From the IMG/VR virus record IMGVR_UViG_3300022413_000054, positions 1 to 20,276 of that record: a stretch of 20,276 bases of DNA, one strand, 5' to 3'. This document shows positions 1 through 7,745 of the stretch, piece by piece. Positions within the stretch are counted from its first letter, which is position 1, and each line of letters starts with the position of its first letter. Below the pieces are notes generated by a model, which had not been told where the DNA came from, did no database searches, and saw only the letters and a program-made list of their open reading frames with translations. Source of the DNA: a virus. A program made the position numbers and the translations under genes.

Positions 1-224
1 TACATTTTCGTGAACATGCCGCCGAGAGCTGTGAGCAATGCCACCGGGAAGGCAGTGATGAATGCTAGGTTAGCTGGTTCGATTGACGATAGATCGAGAG
101 CCGTGTACCACATCCAGGATTCTTCAAAGAGCTTAACGTAAGCGAGAAAGAATACAGTCAAATAGAACCTTGGGAACACTCGTAGAGCATTGATCCGGTT
201 CGCGATTACAGTCCATCTGTCCAT
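1..224 (-). CDS. Holin-like small membrane protein (partial, 3' end cut by window edge)
   Basis: The first 74 codons of a gene that runs off the left edge. It starts at ATG 224, nine bases after the endolysin stop, with a GAGGGAG-type ribosome-binding site just upstream. The N-terminus (MDRWTVIANRINALRVFPRF) is polar and basic. Two hydrophobic stretches follow, around residues 20-33 and 52-71, separated by a loop with Glu and Asp, which fits a small two-helix inner-membrane protein. Position directly after an endolysin gene, size and topology suggest a holin that permeabilises the inner membrane so the endolysin can reach peptidoglycan. The R-I-x-A-L-R-x-F-P-R stretch resembles the N-terminus of small membrane proteins next to endolysins in other siphophages, from memory. 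Function is inferred from context and topology; another small membrane protein such as an antiholin cannot be excluded without the C-terminus. Confidence 0.7.
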   Translation of the reverse strand, partial: MDRWTVIANRINALRVFPRFYLTVFFLAYVKLFEESWMWYTALDLSSIEPANLAFITAFPVALLTALGGMFTKM

Positions 225-233
225 GCGTCTCCC

Positions 234-791
234 TCAAAACGCTGCCCTTCTTCTCCAACCGAGACGAAATTTGGCCAGAATCGGCTTCCTTTCGATCAGG
301 GTCTCGTAGAAATTGCCCTGGCGCTCGCGTATTACGGTCACCAGTTCAAAGTCCTTAGCTAGAAGAGAGTTTACAGCGGCGATGGTATTGATGCCCACGA
401 TGCCGTCAACGACAAGATCGCCACCGAGCTTGTTGATTGATCTCTGTACTATTTTCCAGGCCTGCTTGGATCCCATATTTACAGCCATGTCGAAGATCTT
501 GTTCGAGAGCAGCCCAGACAAGATCGCATCACATTTATTCGGCTTCCAAAAATGGTCGCGATAGAGCTTTACGGCTTCAGCGCGAGAAGCATTCCTAATG
601 TCATCGATATCGACGTCGCCATCGCCATCCAAATCGCCATCCGGAAGGCCATCGCCGTCGAGGTCTCCAGCATTTTGAAGAAAGCGAAGACTAATCCCCC
701 AATTAGTAGCCCCGCCAGAATCACCGACAATATCATTGAATCCACCCTCGTGGTGGAGAACGTTCTCTACTGCCCATTTGAAGTTACTCAT
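234..791 (-). CDS. Endolysin: GH108-type N-acetylmuramidase with peptidoglycan-binding C-terminus
   Basis: 185 aa, the usual size for phage GH108 lysozymes. Residues 14-34 carry the family signature, H-E-G-G-F then D-S-G-G-A-T-N-W-G-I-S; Glu15 in HEGG is the expected catalytic residue, cleaving the MurNAc-GlcNAc bond in host peptidoglycan at lysis. The C-terminal part, from about residue 94 (NKIFDMAVNMG, then VVDGIVGINTIAAVN), matches the peptidoglycan-binding type 3 domain that normally follows GH108. Residues 43-65 are an Asp/Gly-rich insert (DGDGLPDGD and DGDGDVDIDD) resembling EF-hand or dockerin calcium loops, placed between the catalytic motif and the helix ending in LYRDHFW. There is no signal peptide, so export should need a holin; a holin-like gene follows nine bases downstream. 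The start lies one base after the tail-tip gene's stop, with GAGG about seven bases upstream. Confidence 0.9.
   Translation of the reverse strand: MSNFKWAVENVLHHEGGFNDIVGDSGGATNWGISLRFLQNAGDLDGDGLPDGDLDGDGDVDIDDIRNASRAEAVKLYRDHFWKPNKCDAILSGLLSNKIFDMAVNMGSKQAWKIVQRSINKLGGDLVVDGIVGINTIAAVNSLLAKDFELVTVIRERQGNFYETLIERKPILAKFRLGWRRRAAF
597..665 (-). repeat. Asp/Gly-rich calcium-loop-like segment within the endolysin gene
   Basis: This stretch encodes endolysin residues 43-65. It contains two close copies of a D-L-D-G-D-G unit, followed by V-D-I-D-D-I. The pattern D-x-D-G-D-G-x-x-D-x-x-D is that of EF-hand, dockerin and thrombospondin type 3 calcium-binding loops. The near-repeat is visible in the DNA as recurring gccatc/gccgtc blocks on the plus strand. 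Calcium binding is inferred from the pattern only. Confidence 0.6.
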
Positions 792-792
792 T

Positions 793-3700
793 CTAGTACC
801 TCGGATGCCTCTTAGTTGGAGGCGTGAAATTGCCAGAGTATATCACCTTCTTGATAACGCGAAGCTCTTCGATGCGGCCATCCCACAATTCAAAATTGTC
901 AGTGAATGATCCAATGATGATCGGTTCAGTCGTCGGATCAAAGAGCGTAGCTCCCGCGATAGCAGGTTGCACCGGTGACCCTTCAGTCAGCTCGACTCCA
1001 TCGACATAGCATCGAATACGTTCAGGCGAAACCGTATTGTCACGAACGAATGCGACGTGATGCCACACGTTTATGAACGGTGACGGAGCCCACGGGAATC
1101 TCGCAAAATTGAGAGCGGTGCCATCTGTAGACCAGAAAAACTCAAGACGACCAGGACCGACCGACCATCGGGCTCCCCACGACCGTTTCGAAACACCAGC
1201 GTCATAGTGTCCGACAAATGCCTGTGCCTCCTGGTTCTCATGTAGAAGCATTGCCTCGACTGTGAATGGACTGTCGCCTAGGGCTTGCCCCGCATTATAG
1301 GCGAACTGCATCTCCTCACCGTTGCTGATTGATTGCCACGTTTGAGGGCGGTACGTGCGGAACGGCTCATCCGGATCTGGGGACGGCTTCTGGAAGTACG
1401 CATTCTCGTGGCTGTAGTAGACATCAGACACGGCTTGTGATACAGCCGCTCCGATAAATGAATAATCTGCGGCGCTGGAATACTCTGCGACACGACGATC
1501 CGGGCCAGGCTGGAATATAGTCAAGTGCCAGTCAAACGGTTCTGTCCGTGCATCATAGTCACGTGCGTTGTATGCGATATGGCCGATGGTGATACGCGTC
1601 TCCGCGAGCCATCCATCGAGTACATCGACTGGCGCGCTCAGATTGAACGCGGTTCCGAAATTCCATGTCCGTGCGACGGCTGGCGTTGTCGCAATACGGA
1701 AAGGTATCGGTTGACCTTGCAGAACGCCATCAATGTGGAAATACACGATTGAGTCTCTGCGCGTCACAGATACGTGATACCACTGCTCCGGAGATGGACC
1801 GGCGACGGGTGTCCACGGTACAGAGGCCTCTTCTAGAGTTGTGGTTGCACCACTCGTCGTCTGTTGATACGACAAGCTCTGTGTCGCTCCGTTATATCCG
1901 AACCGCTGTGTTCGATCATTCGAATCTTCGTTCCACTGTCCCATAAACGTCGCATATGATTCTGGACTGGCTGTCGGGATGGTATTGAACATAACGAAGC
2001 ATTCAAGTGTGAAGTCAGAATTCTCGTAATCCCATACGGCATCATCCGGAATCGTAGCTCCACCGCGTGGCGATGTAATACCGCTGATCCGAAGCGAACC
2101 TGTCGGTTGTACTGAGTTCGGGAACGGTGTCAACACGTCAAGACTAGATCCGGCGAACACTGTTATCGCCCGAGCGTTCGCACTCACATCAACAGGGGTC
2201 AATAGCGGTGATCCGGCTCCACCGATCCAGTGTGACAAGAACTCCATGTGGGTTGAATCAGGATCAGGTTCACGAACATTTCGTCCGTATAGATTCGATC
2301 CAATTTGATCTGAGAACGGCGTCGTCGGAACCGTGTACGTATATTGAGGAGATTCATTTCCTTGAAGATCGAACGTTCCAGGTGATCCAACCAACGGAAA
2401 TGGCAGTGGTGATGCGGTAACATCGTATAGAGCTTCGTCGAGAGTGATGCGTGGTTCAGTGATCCATCCATCGAGCGCACGACTTCGTGAAGATGCGCTG
2501 ACATCGTAGTATCGACCAATAGCGAGTGTGTTCCCGAGTTGGTTCTTCAACTTGTTCCCGCTATCTGCGTCAACATGCTGGAAGAATCGTTCCTCGTAGC
2601 CTATCAGCTGCCCGTCGAGCCACATAAAGATGTCGTCGCCTTTTCGCGTGACGGCGTGGTGATGCCATTCGTTCAATGGAATCTTCAAGTGAGACGGCGA
2701 TTGTGCAGGCAAGGCCGCCGTCGTCGATTTCTGGCTGGAGATGGTGCCCGTTGGCGACCACCCGAAGATGATATTGTAACTTGCATTGATGTACCACCAC
2801 CAATCAATCGAGTTTCCTGACGGACGATTGTATTTCGTGAGCAACGCGGTTCCATCACCCTCCGTAGCGATGCGTTCCTTGCACCAGACCTCCAACGTGA
2901 AGTCCCTGTTTGAGAACTCGAATCGTTCAAGAACATTGTTGATACCTTCCGTTATCCAACCGCCGTCGGCTATTAGATGCGATGTTGAATCGACGCCGTC
3001 ACATCGAAGTGACCAGCGGGGTCCGACTCCGTCTGGTGATCCATTGAACGGATTGTGAGCCTCGATATCAGACGTTCCACCGAATGCCCATGTCCCATTC
3101 CAAATAGATAGGTCCGCCTTGCCCCCCGCAATAAACGGATCAAATGATGCAAGCAAGGAAGTCTTGTCGAACACCGATGGAAATTGTCCATCAACCGGCG
3201 ACTTCAATTCAGGCAGAACATAGTCGAGATTGTATAGTGCAAATCCCATCGTGAATCGTATCTCGTCCAACCACCCATACACAGATCCATCCGACGCCCC
3301 TGCGTCAGCTGCCCCAAATCCGACAACCCAATCAACGGCAGAATAATCCTGCCATGTGGTCGTGTGAGCTACGCTATCCCAAAGAACACCATTAACGAAT
3401 AGTGAGAATCTATCAACACCACCCGAGAATCTGTGCATAATCGCAAACGCATACCATTGGTCCTCGACGAAATCTAGGGGTGATATTCCAGCGTTAAGGA
3501 AGCTCACATTCGGGTTGACAGAGAATGTGGTCTGGCCACTTGCACTGTTCTGATATGTGATTGTGAATCGACCAAGTGATTCATCATAATAGAGGACGAA
3601 ACGATTCGCTGCTTCATCAACTCCGAAGTGAGAATTGATTCCCGTGTGCATGAAAATCGTCTTGTCTACAGTCAGCAATTCCTGATCGACCCGCATTCGG

Positions 3701-6700
3701 AACTCTAACGTCCAATCATTATTCCAATCAAACGTCGTACTCGGAGATTCCAGAGGAGCCGGAGCAGGGAAGTGCCATCCCGCCGCTCCCTGGTTTAGGA
3801 AACCTGTCGGCTCGTTAGGGATGCTGCCACTGGTCCCACTGAATACTGATTGCGTGGAATCGACCTCTGCGCGTCCAATCGCCGCGGCTGCCTCACCGGT
3901 TGAATATTGTGATACATCAAATACGTCTTTCGCACCATCATCACCAGCGAATCGTGTCTGGAACATGACTGCTTCTGGTGGAACAACGAACACGGCTGTC
4001 ACTTCAAAATCAAAGAACATGATTTCACGACTTGTTCGGAATGTCTCCGGTGATGTGATGATGTCATTCGGGGAATGTGATGTTTCAATTTCAAGACGTG
4101 CGGTGAACGTATTGCTGGTTCTCCCTAGAAGCGGAACCGCAGACTTGAGAAGTTGAATTTCAAATACACTAGGATCTCCAACAACGACATCCTGCGCGCT
4201 GTCAAATTCATCCACACCTCGTGTTGGTGTTGGCGTAGCGTCAAGGTCATAAATCCACCATGAGAGACGAAGCTGATCCTGTAGAATTTCGGTGATGTCG
4301 AACGGTGCACCTTCTTGATCAAGCCCCTCCACTTGCCAGATTGTATTCTCAACACGGAACCATCGGAACTTTGGAACAACTCTCGTCCCAACGAACTGCT
4401 GAACTGGAGACACAGGATTCGCTGATTGTCGAACATCATCGAAATTGATGAAGTTTTCCGGGCTAACAGATGTGATTGGGAAGTTCCCATACGTGAGACC
4501 GAAGTCCAACCCAATCGGTAGAAGCGGCTTCGCGTATCTTTCATCAGCTTCAATCACAACTGGCAAGGCAGAAGGAGGTACCGGAGAGTCCGTCAAATTC
4601 ACTCGATCCGTCTGTGTGATTGGCAAGAGTTTCACATCCAACGTATTCGAGACTGGGAAGACTTGAGGAACGATTCCCGTTCCGCCTGTCCATATAAACC
4701 AGATCTCTTCGCCTGGTGAATGGTTGTGCATCGCTGAATCAAGCGCGGCTCGATAGACTCCCTGGCACTCAACCGCGAGTGTCTCCGGTGATGTCAACCC
4801 AGTCAGGAATACAATCTCAGAAATCAGTATCCATTCTTCTGTCGCTGTCCCAGGATTGATTACGGCGACACCTGTTAGAGAACCAACTCCACCGGGAGCA
4901 TGAGTTCCGACAAGTTCTTCGAGAGGACCCTGTAGCGGATCAACACCAATTGTGAACGTGCCGTTGCCGTCCTGCCAAGGCGTCAAAGTATCACGGATCG
5001 TTCCAACTGTTGTCACACCGTTAGTGATTTCACCTTCAGCATCGAAGCCCGTAGGTGACGATGCGACGCTCTGGTCGACGTTCACTTCGTACGACAACGG
5101 TAGAGGGATCCCAGACCGGATCGCAGTGAACAGACGCGGATAATTTAGAGGGGTAACCGGATCGTTGACGTTGATGATGAATGGTGCTTCCATCGCCATT
5201 TGTGCCGCTGCCGCGAGAGGTGTCGCCACACTTGTTGGAGGAATGAACTCTGACGCTGGCGGATCAACGAACCCAACAAATTCGGATCCAAAGATATCTT
5301 CGACAGCATCAATGAGTAGACTCGCGTTAACCGGATCACCCTGCCGTATAGCAGTGATCCTCATCGCCATATTGGTGACGCCGACTTCAGCATCTGTGAA
5401 TGAGAACACGTCGCCGGGTCTCAGTTGCCATGCGGTTCGATTTATTTCAACCGTCGTTGAAGCCAGTGAGCGTGCCATGCCACGCAAGTCACGCCAGACA
5501 ATCTTATTCGCGACGTCAGCTTCATGAACACCAGGATACCTCGAAGTCCTGCTACGTGGGCGACCCTGAATAATTAGGTTCGCTAGATCCTGGGCAGGGG
5601 CATATCCATCCTTGTACTGTTTCTGCCGATCCGTGTACTGGACACGAAGTTCGTTGAAAGTTTGATTCCCTTCGCTGCGAGCGAACTTGTTGACGCTGAT
5701 GATGTTCGTTGCGTCAGCCTGGAACTCTGATGCCAACGTATAATCTTGTCGAGCGAGGTTGACTTCGAGTTGACCGGTGATTGGATTTGGGCCGATGTAG
5801 CCGTCGATGTGCTGCTCAATCGTATCAATCAATTTCGAAACTTTCTGCACCTGGTCGATAATGATGCTGAACCCGAGGCCTTCCGCCCATATAGTCTCCG
5901 CCGCGGCTTGGAAGTTCGCGAGGTTGATATCGCTAGGAGAAAGTCCCCGTCCCCAGTCGGTGTTCGTGAAGGCTTCATACGCCAATACAATCGGATTCAA
6001 GTCTTCGCCAATGAAGTGATGATCATTACCCAGCAATAGAGCGTCACCGAGTCCGCCGTTCGCGACTGTATCGAATGTCTGAATCTCGAACTTCATATTT
6101 CGAAGAGTATTGTTCTCTCCGATGTTCGCGCCGCTTACCTCCGCCGGCGTAGTCACGACGAAAACTCCGCCGAAACCAGTATTGACTGTCGATTCTATGT
6201 TCGATATTGTGACGTACGAGTATCCGCGGTATGCAGGAAGGTTCGTGATTCTGTCAGTTGGCTCAGGGGATGTAAGCCCAGTTCCCAGAAGATAGGCACT
6301 CTGTGCTTGAGCAGAGTTTCCATCAAAGAGGCGAATTGTTCCTTGGAATCCGCCACCTTCATCCCTGCCGCCAAATATGTCATCTCTATCGACAGTGATT
6401 GCACCGCTTCCGAGAACACTTCCATTGTCAATGACATAATCCCAAACGACATCGTCACCGATCCATATCCGTTTGATGCCGGCAGTCTGCCCGCGGATGA
6501 GTCCCATCTGTAAACCAAGGTAATACGTGAATCCAATGGCTTCATCTTTCTTGAAGATGAGTCCGGTCGTCACGGTACGCTCTTCAGCTCGGAAATCACC
6601 ATACCATACGACGTTCGGACCTTGCACAATCATTGTGCCGAATACGAGCGGCACATATCGTCCTTCAGTCGCAGTTGGAATCTGGAAGTCTCCCAGTCCG

Positions 6701-6831
6701 CTCGCAGTCACCTCAGGCAATGACTCTCGAAAATAATCTGTAATGACAAACGACGCCAACCACAGAAAGAACTGCGGCCAGAACATCAATACTGGTTCAA
6801 TCACATCAAGAGGAAGGAGTATTGCATCCAT
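793..6831 (-). CDS. gpJ-like tail-tip/central fibre protein with four C-terminal LamG-like domains
   Basis: 2012 aa, the largest gene in the window and the likely host-recognition protein at the tail tip. Residues 10-33 form one strongly hydrophobic segment (possible membrane helix). Residues 47-79 (GDFQIPTATEGRYVPLVFGT, then GPNVVWYGDF) match the N-terminal signature of gpJ-type tail-tip proteins, from memory. Residues 250-520 look like the hub region of that family. Residues 550-950 are beta-rich and unassigned. The C-terminal half holds four concanavalin A/LamG-like domains (about 956-1205, 1225-1475, 1528-1760, 1770-2000), each with a W-(H/Y)-(H/A)-type strand, a D/N-G turn and an ending like L-D-G-W-I-x-E-x-R-I-T. 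Such domains usually bind glycans, so surface carbohydrate is the likely receptor. The gene overlaps the gpL-like gene by one base (TAATG). There is no NlpC/P60 (gpK) or separate gpI gene before it, unlike lambda. Confidence 0.85.
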   Translation of the reverse strand: MDAILLPLDVIEPVLMFWPQFFLWLASFVITDYFRESLPEVTASGLGDFQIPTATEGRYVPLVFGTMIVQGPNVVWYGDFRAEERTVTTGLIFKKDEAIGFTYYLGLQMGLIRGQTAGIKRIWIGDDVVWDYVIDNGSVLGSGAITVDRDDIFGGRDEGGGFQGTIRLFDGNSAQAQSAYLLGTGLTSPEPTDRITNLPAYRGYSYVTISNIESTVNTGFGGVFVVTTPAEVSGANIGENNTLRNMKFEIQTFDTVANGGLGDALLLGNDHHFIGEDLNPIVLAYEAFTNTDWGRGLSPSDINLANFQAAAETIWAEGLGFSIIIDQVQKVSKLIDTIEQHIDGYIGPNPITGQLEVNLARQDYTLASEFQADATNIISVNKFARSEGNQTFNELRVQYTDRQKQYKDGYAPAQDLANLIIQGRPRSRTSRYPGVHEADVANKIVWRDLRGMARSLASTTVEINRTAWQLRPGDVFSFTDAEVGVTNMAMRITAIRQGDPVNASLLIDAVEDIFGSEFVGFVDPPASEFIPPTSVATPLAAAAQMAMEAPFIINVNDPVTPLNYPRLFTAIRSGIPLPLSYEVNVDQSVASSPTGFDAEGEITNGVTTVGTIRDTLTPWQDGNGTFTIGVDPLQGPLEELVGTHAPGGVGSLTGVAVINPGTATEEWILISEIVFLTGLTSPETLAVECQGVYRAALDSAMHNHSPGEEIWFIWTGGTGIVPQVFPVSNTLDVKLLPITQTDRVNLTDSPVPPSALPVVIEADERYAKPLLPIGLDFGLTYGNFPITSVSPENFINFDDVRQSANPVSPVQQFVGTRVVPKFRWFRVENTIWQVEGLDQEGAPFDITEILQDQLRLSWWIYDLDATPTPTRGVDEFDSAQDVVVGDPSVFEIQLLKSAVPLLGRTSNTFTARLEIETSHSPNDIITSPETFRTSREIMFFDFEVTAVFVVPPEAVMFQTRFAGDDGAKDVFDVSQYSTGEAAAAIGRAEVDSTQSVFSGTSGSIPNEPTGFLNQGAAGWHFPAPAPLESPSTTFDWNNDWTLEFRMRVDQELLTVDKTIFMHTGINSHFGVDEAANRFVLYYDESLGRFTITYQNSASGQTTFSVNPNVSFLNAGISPLDFVEDQWYAFAIMHRFSGGVDRFSLFVNGVLWDSVAHTTTWQDYSAVDWVVGFGAADAGASDGSVYGWLDEIRFTMGFALYNLDYVLPELKSPVDGQFPSVFDKTSLLASFDPFIAGGKADLSIWNGTWAFGGTSDIEAHNPFNGSPDGVGPRWSLRCDGVDSTSHLIADGGWITEGINNVLERFEFSNRDFTLEVWCKERIATEGDGTALLTKYNRPSGNSIDWWWYINASYNIIFGWSPTGTISSQKSTTAALPAQSPSHLKIPLNEWHHHAVTRKGDDIFMWLDGQLIGYEERFFQHVDADSGNKLKNQLGNTLAIGRYYDVSASSRSRALDGWITEPRITLDEALYDVTASPLPFPLVGSPGTFDLQGNESPQYTYTVPTTPFSDQIGSNLYGRNVREPDPDSTHMEFLSHWIGGAGSPLLTPVDVSANARAITVFAGSSLDVLTPFPNSVQPTGSLRISGITSPRGGATIPDDAVWDYENSDFTLECFVMFNTIPTASPESYATFMGQWNEDSNDRTQRFGYNGATQSLSYQQTTSGATTTLEEASVPWTPVAGPSPEQWYHVSVTRRDSIVYFHIDGVLQGQPIPFRIATTPAVARTWNFGTAFNLSAPVDVLDGWLAETRITIGHIAYNARDYDARTEPFDWHLTIFQPGPDRRVAEYSSAADYSFIGAAVSQAVSDVYYSHENAYFQKPSPDPDEPFRTYRPQTWQSISNGEEMQFAYNAGQALGDSPFTVEAMLLHENQEAQAFVGHYDAGVSKRSWGARWSVGPGRLEFFWSTDGTALNFARFPWAPSPFINVWHHVAFVRDNTVSPERIRCYVDGVELTEGSPVQPAIAGATLFDPTTEPIIIGSFTDNFELWDGRIEELRVIKKVIYSGNFTPPTKRHPRY
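832..3966 (-). repeat. Region encoding four tandem LamG/concanavalin-like domains
   Basis: Four diverged repeats of about 230-250 aa, coded at roughly 3966-3217, 3159-2407, 2250-1552 and about 1525-832. Equivalent core positions are visible: W1126, W1389-H1390-H1391-H1392, W1684-Y1685-H1686 and W1923-H1924-H1925; turns N1147-G1148, D1406-G1407, D1701-G1702 and D1944-G1945; and domain ends YGWLDEIRFT, LDGWITEPRIT, LDGWLAETRIT and WDGRIEELRVI. Domain 1 is the most diverged. The copies differ strongly in DNA, so this is old duplication or repeated acquisition rather than a recent expansion. Confidence 0.8.
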
Positions 6832-7745
6832 TACCAGAATCCTCCAGATGTCTTTCGAGTTCCTTTCGGAAGCTCAGTGGTGAACGGGTTGACTTCAGGC
6901 ACAGACGGCCACCCTCCATAGTTGAGGAGATTGTCATATTTTCGAACACAGATATCGGTGTCTCTCTTGCATCCGGCATACACGGTAATTGGATCACCCG
7001 CCTGTGCATTGACAAACGGGTAGGGAATCTCGATAGTGTCAGGATCCAACGGGCTGACCTGGCCGGATGGATTCTGAACTACTCTTCTAAATTCAGGAGC
7101 CGCGCCTCCGGTTTCACAATACCCATTCAACCAGTATTGATCCAGCTCGGCTGTTGACAGCGCACCACTGACACCGGCATCGAGCACCCCTGCTTGGACG
7201 CGCAAACCACTCACCGTAATGAACCTTTCCGTCACATCAATGCTCGTAATCGTTGCGACGTAGCGGAAATCGTTCTTCAAAATACGACACGTCGTCCCAT
7301 CGAAGAGGAAATAATTGCAGAGGGACTGATATGTGAATCGAGGAATTTCATCCCGTCCTTGCGCTGACGGAATTCCGAGTATCGTAGTCTTCGAGTTCGC
7401 ACTCGAGACGCTCCCAATTTCTCCCTTGAAGAAGACTTGGAGTTGTTGAGATGGATCGTTGTCATGGAACCGTTGGATCGTGATTGACGTGATGTTGCTC
7501 TGTAGAATTTCTCGGTACAGTTGAGCAACCGGATTCGTTGATGGTAGGGTGATCTTGATATTTGAATCATCAGAATCCTTGCTGAGACTCGGGGCGTTTC
7601 GAGTGTACTCGAGAGGCTCGAAAGTATCAGCGCCAATCGTCACCGGGTTGTTCGCATTCGTGTACCGGAACGTCGTCAAGCCATTCAGGAACGTCAACAA
7701 TTCGACTGGTCGTCCGTCTGAAGTTTCAAATGCCTCGAATGTCAT
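6831..7745 (-). CDS. DUF2163/BR0599 family tail-tip hub protein (lambda gpL-like)
   Basis: 304 aa. The N-terminal part (residues 1-140) resembles DUF2163: a short barrel containing TFRYTNANNPVTIGADTFEP, then SNIKITLPSTNPVAQLYRE. The C-terminal part resembles the BR0599 phage family and carries five cysteines: C143, C153, C210, C259 and C266. The last pair has the form C-x6-C and is followed by NLLNYGGWPSVPE, a family hallmark. Lambda gpL, the family's best known member, binds an iron-sulfur cluster through four cysteines in its C-terminal domain; C143, C153, C259 and C266 are the likely equivalents here (inference). The protein should sit at the tail tip between the distal tail protein and the gpJ-like hub. 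It overlaps the upstream gene by ATGA and the downstream gene by TAATG, so the three tip proteins are probably translated in a coupled way. Confidence 0.85.
   Translation of the reverse strand: MTFEAFETSDGRPVELLTFLNGLTTFRYTNANNPVTIGADTFEPLEYTRNAPSLSKDSDDSNIKITLPSTNPVAQLYREILQSNITSITIQRFHDNDPSQQLQVFFKGEIGSVSSANSKTTILGIPSAQGRDEIPRFTYQSLCNYFLFDGTTCRILKNDFRYVATITSIDVTERFITVSGLRVQAGVLDAGVSGALSTAELDQYWLNGYCETGGAAPEFRRVVQNPSGQVSPLDPDTIEIPYPFVNAQAGDPITVYAGCKRDTDICVRKYDNLLNYGGWPSVPEVNPFTTELPKGTRKTSGGFW

Noticed and set aside
1278-2519. Several short overlapping frames on both strands inside the tail-tip gene
   Set aside because: They are shadows of the 2012-aa gene: no motifs, no spacing or ribosome-binding sites, and the covering gene has clear LamG domains.
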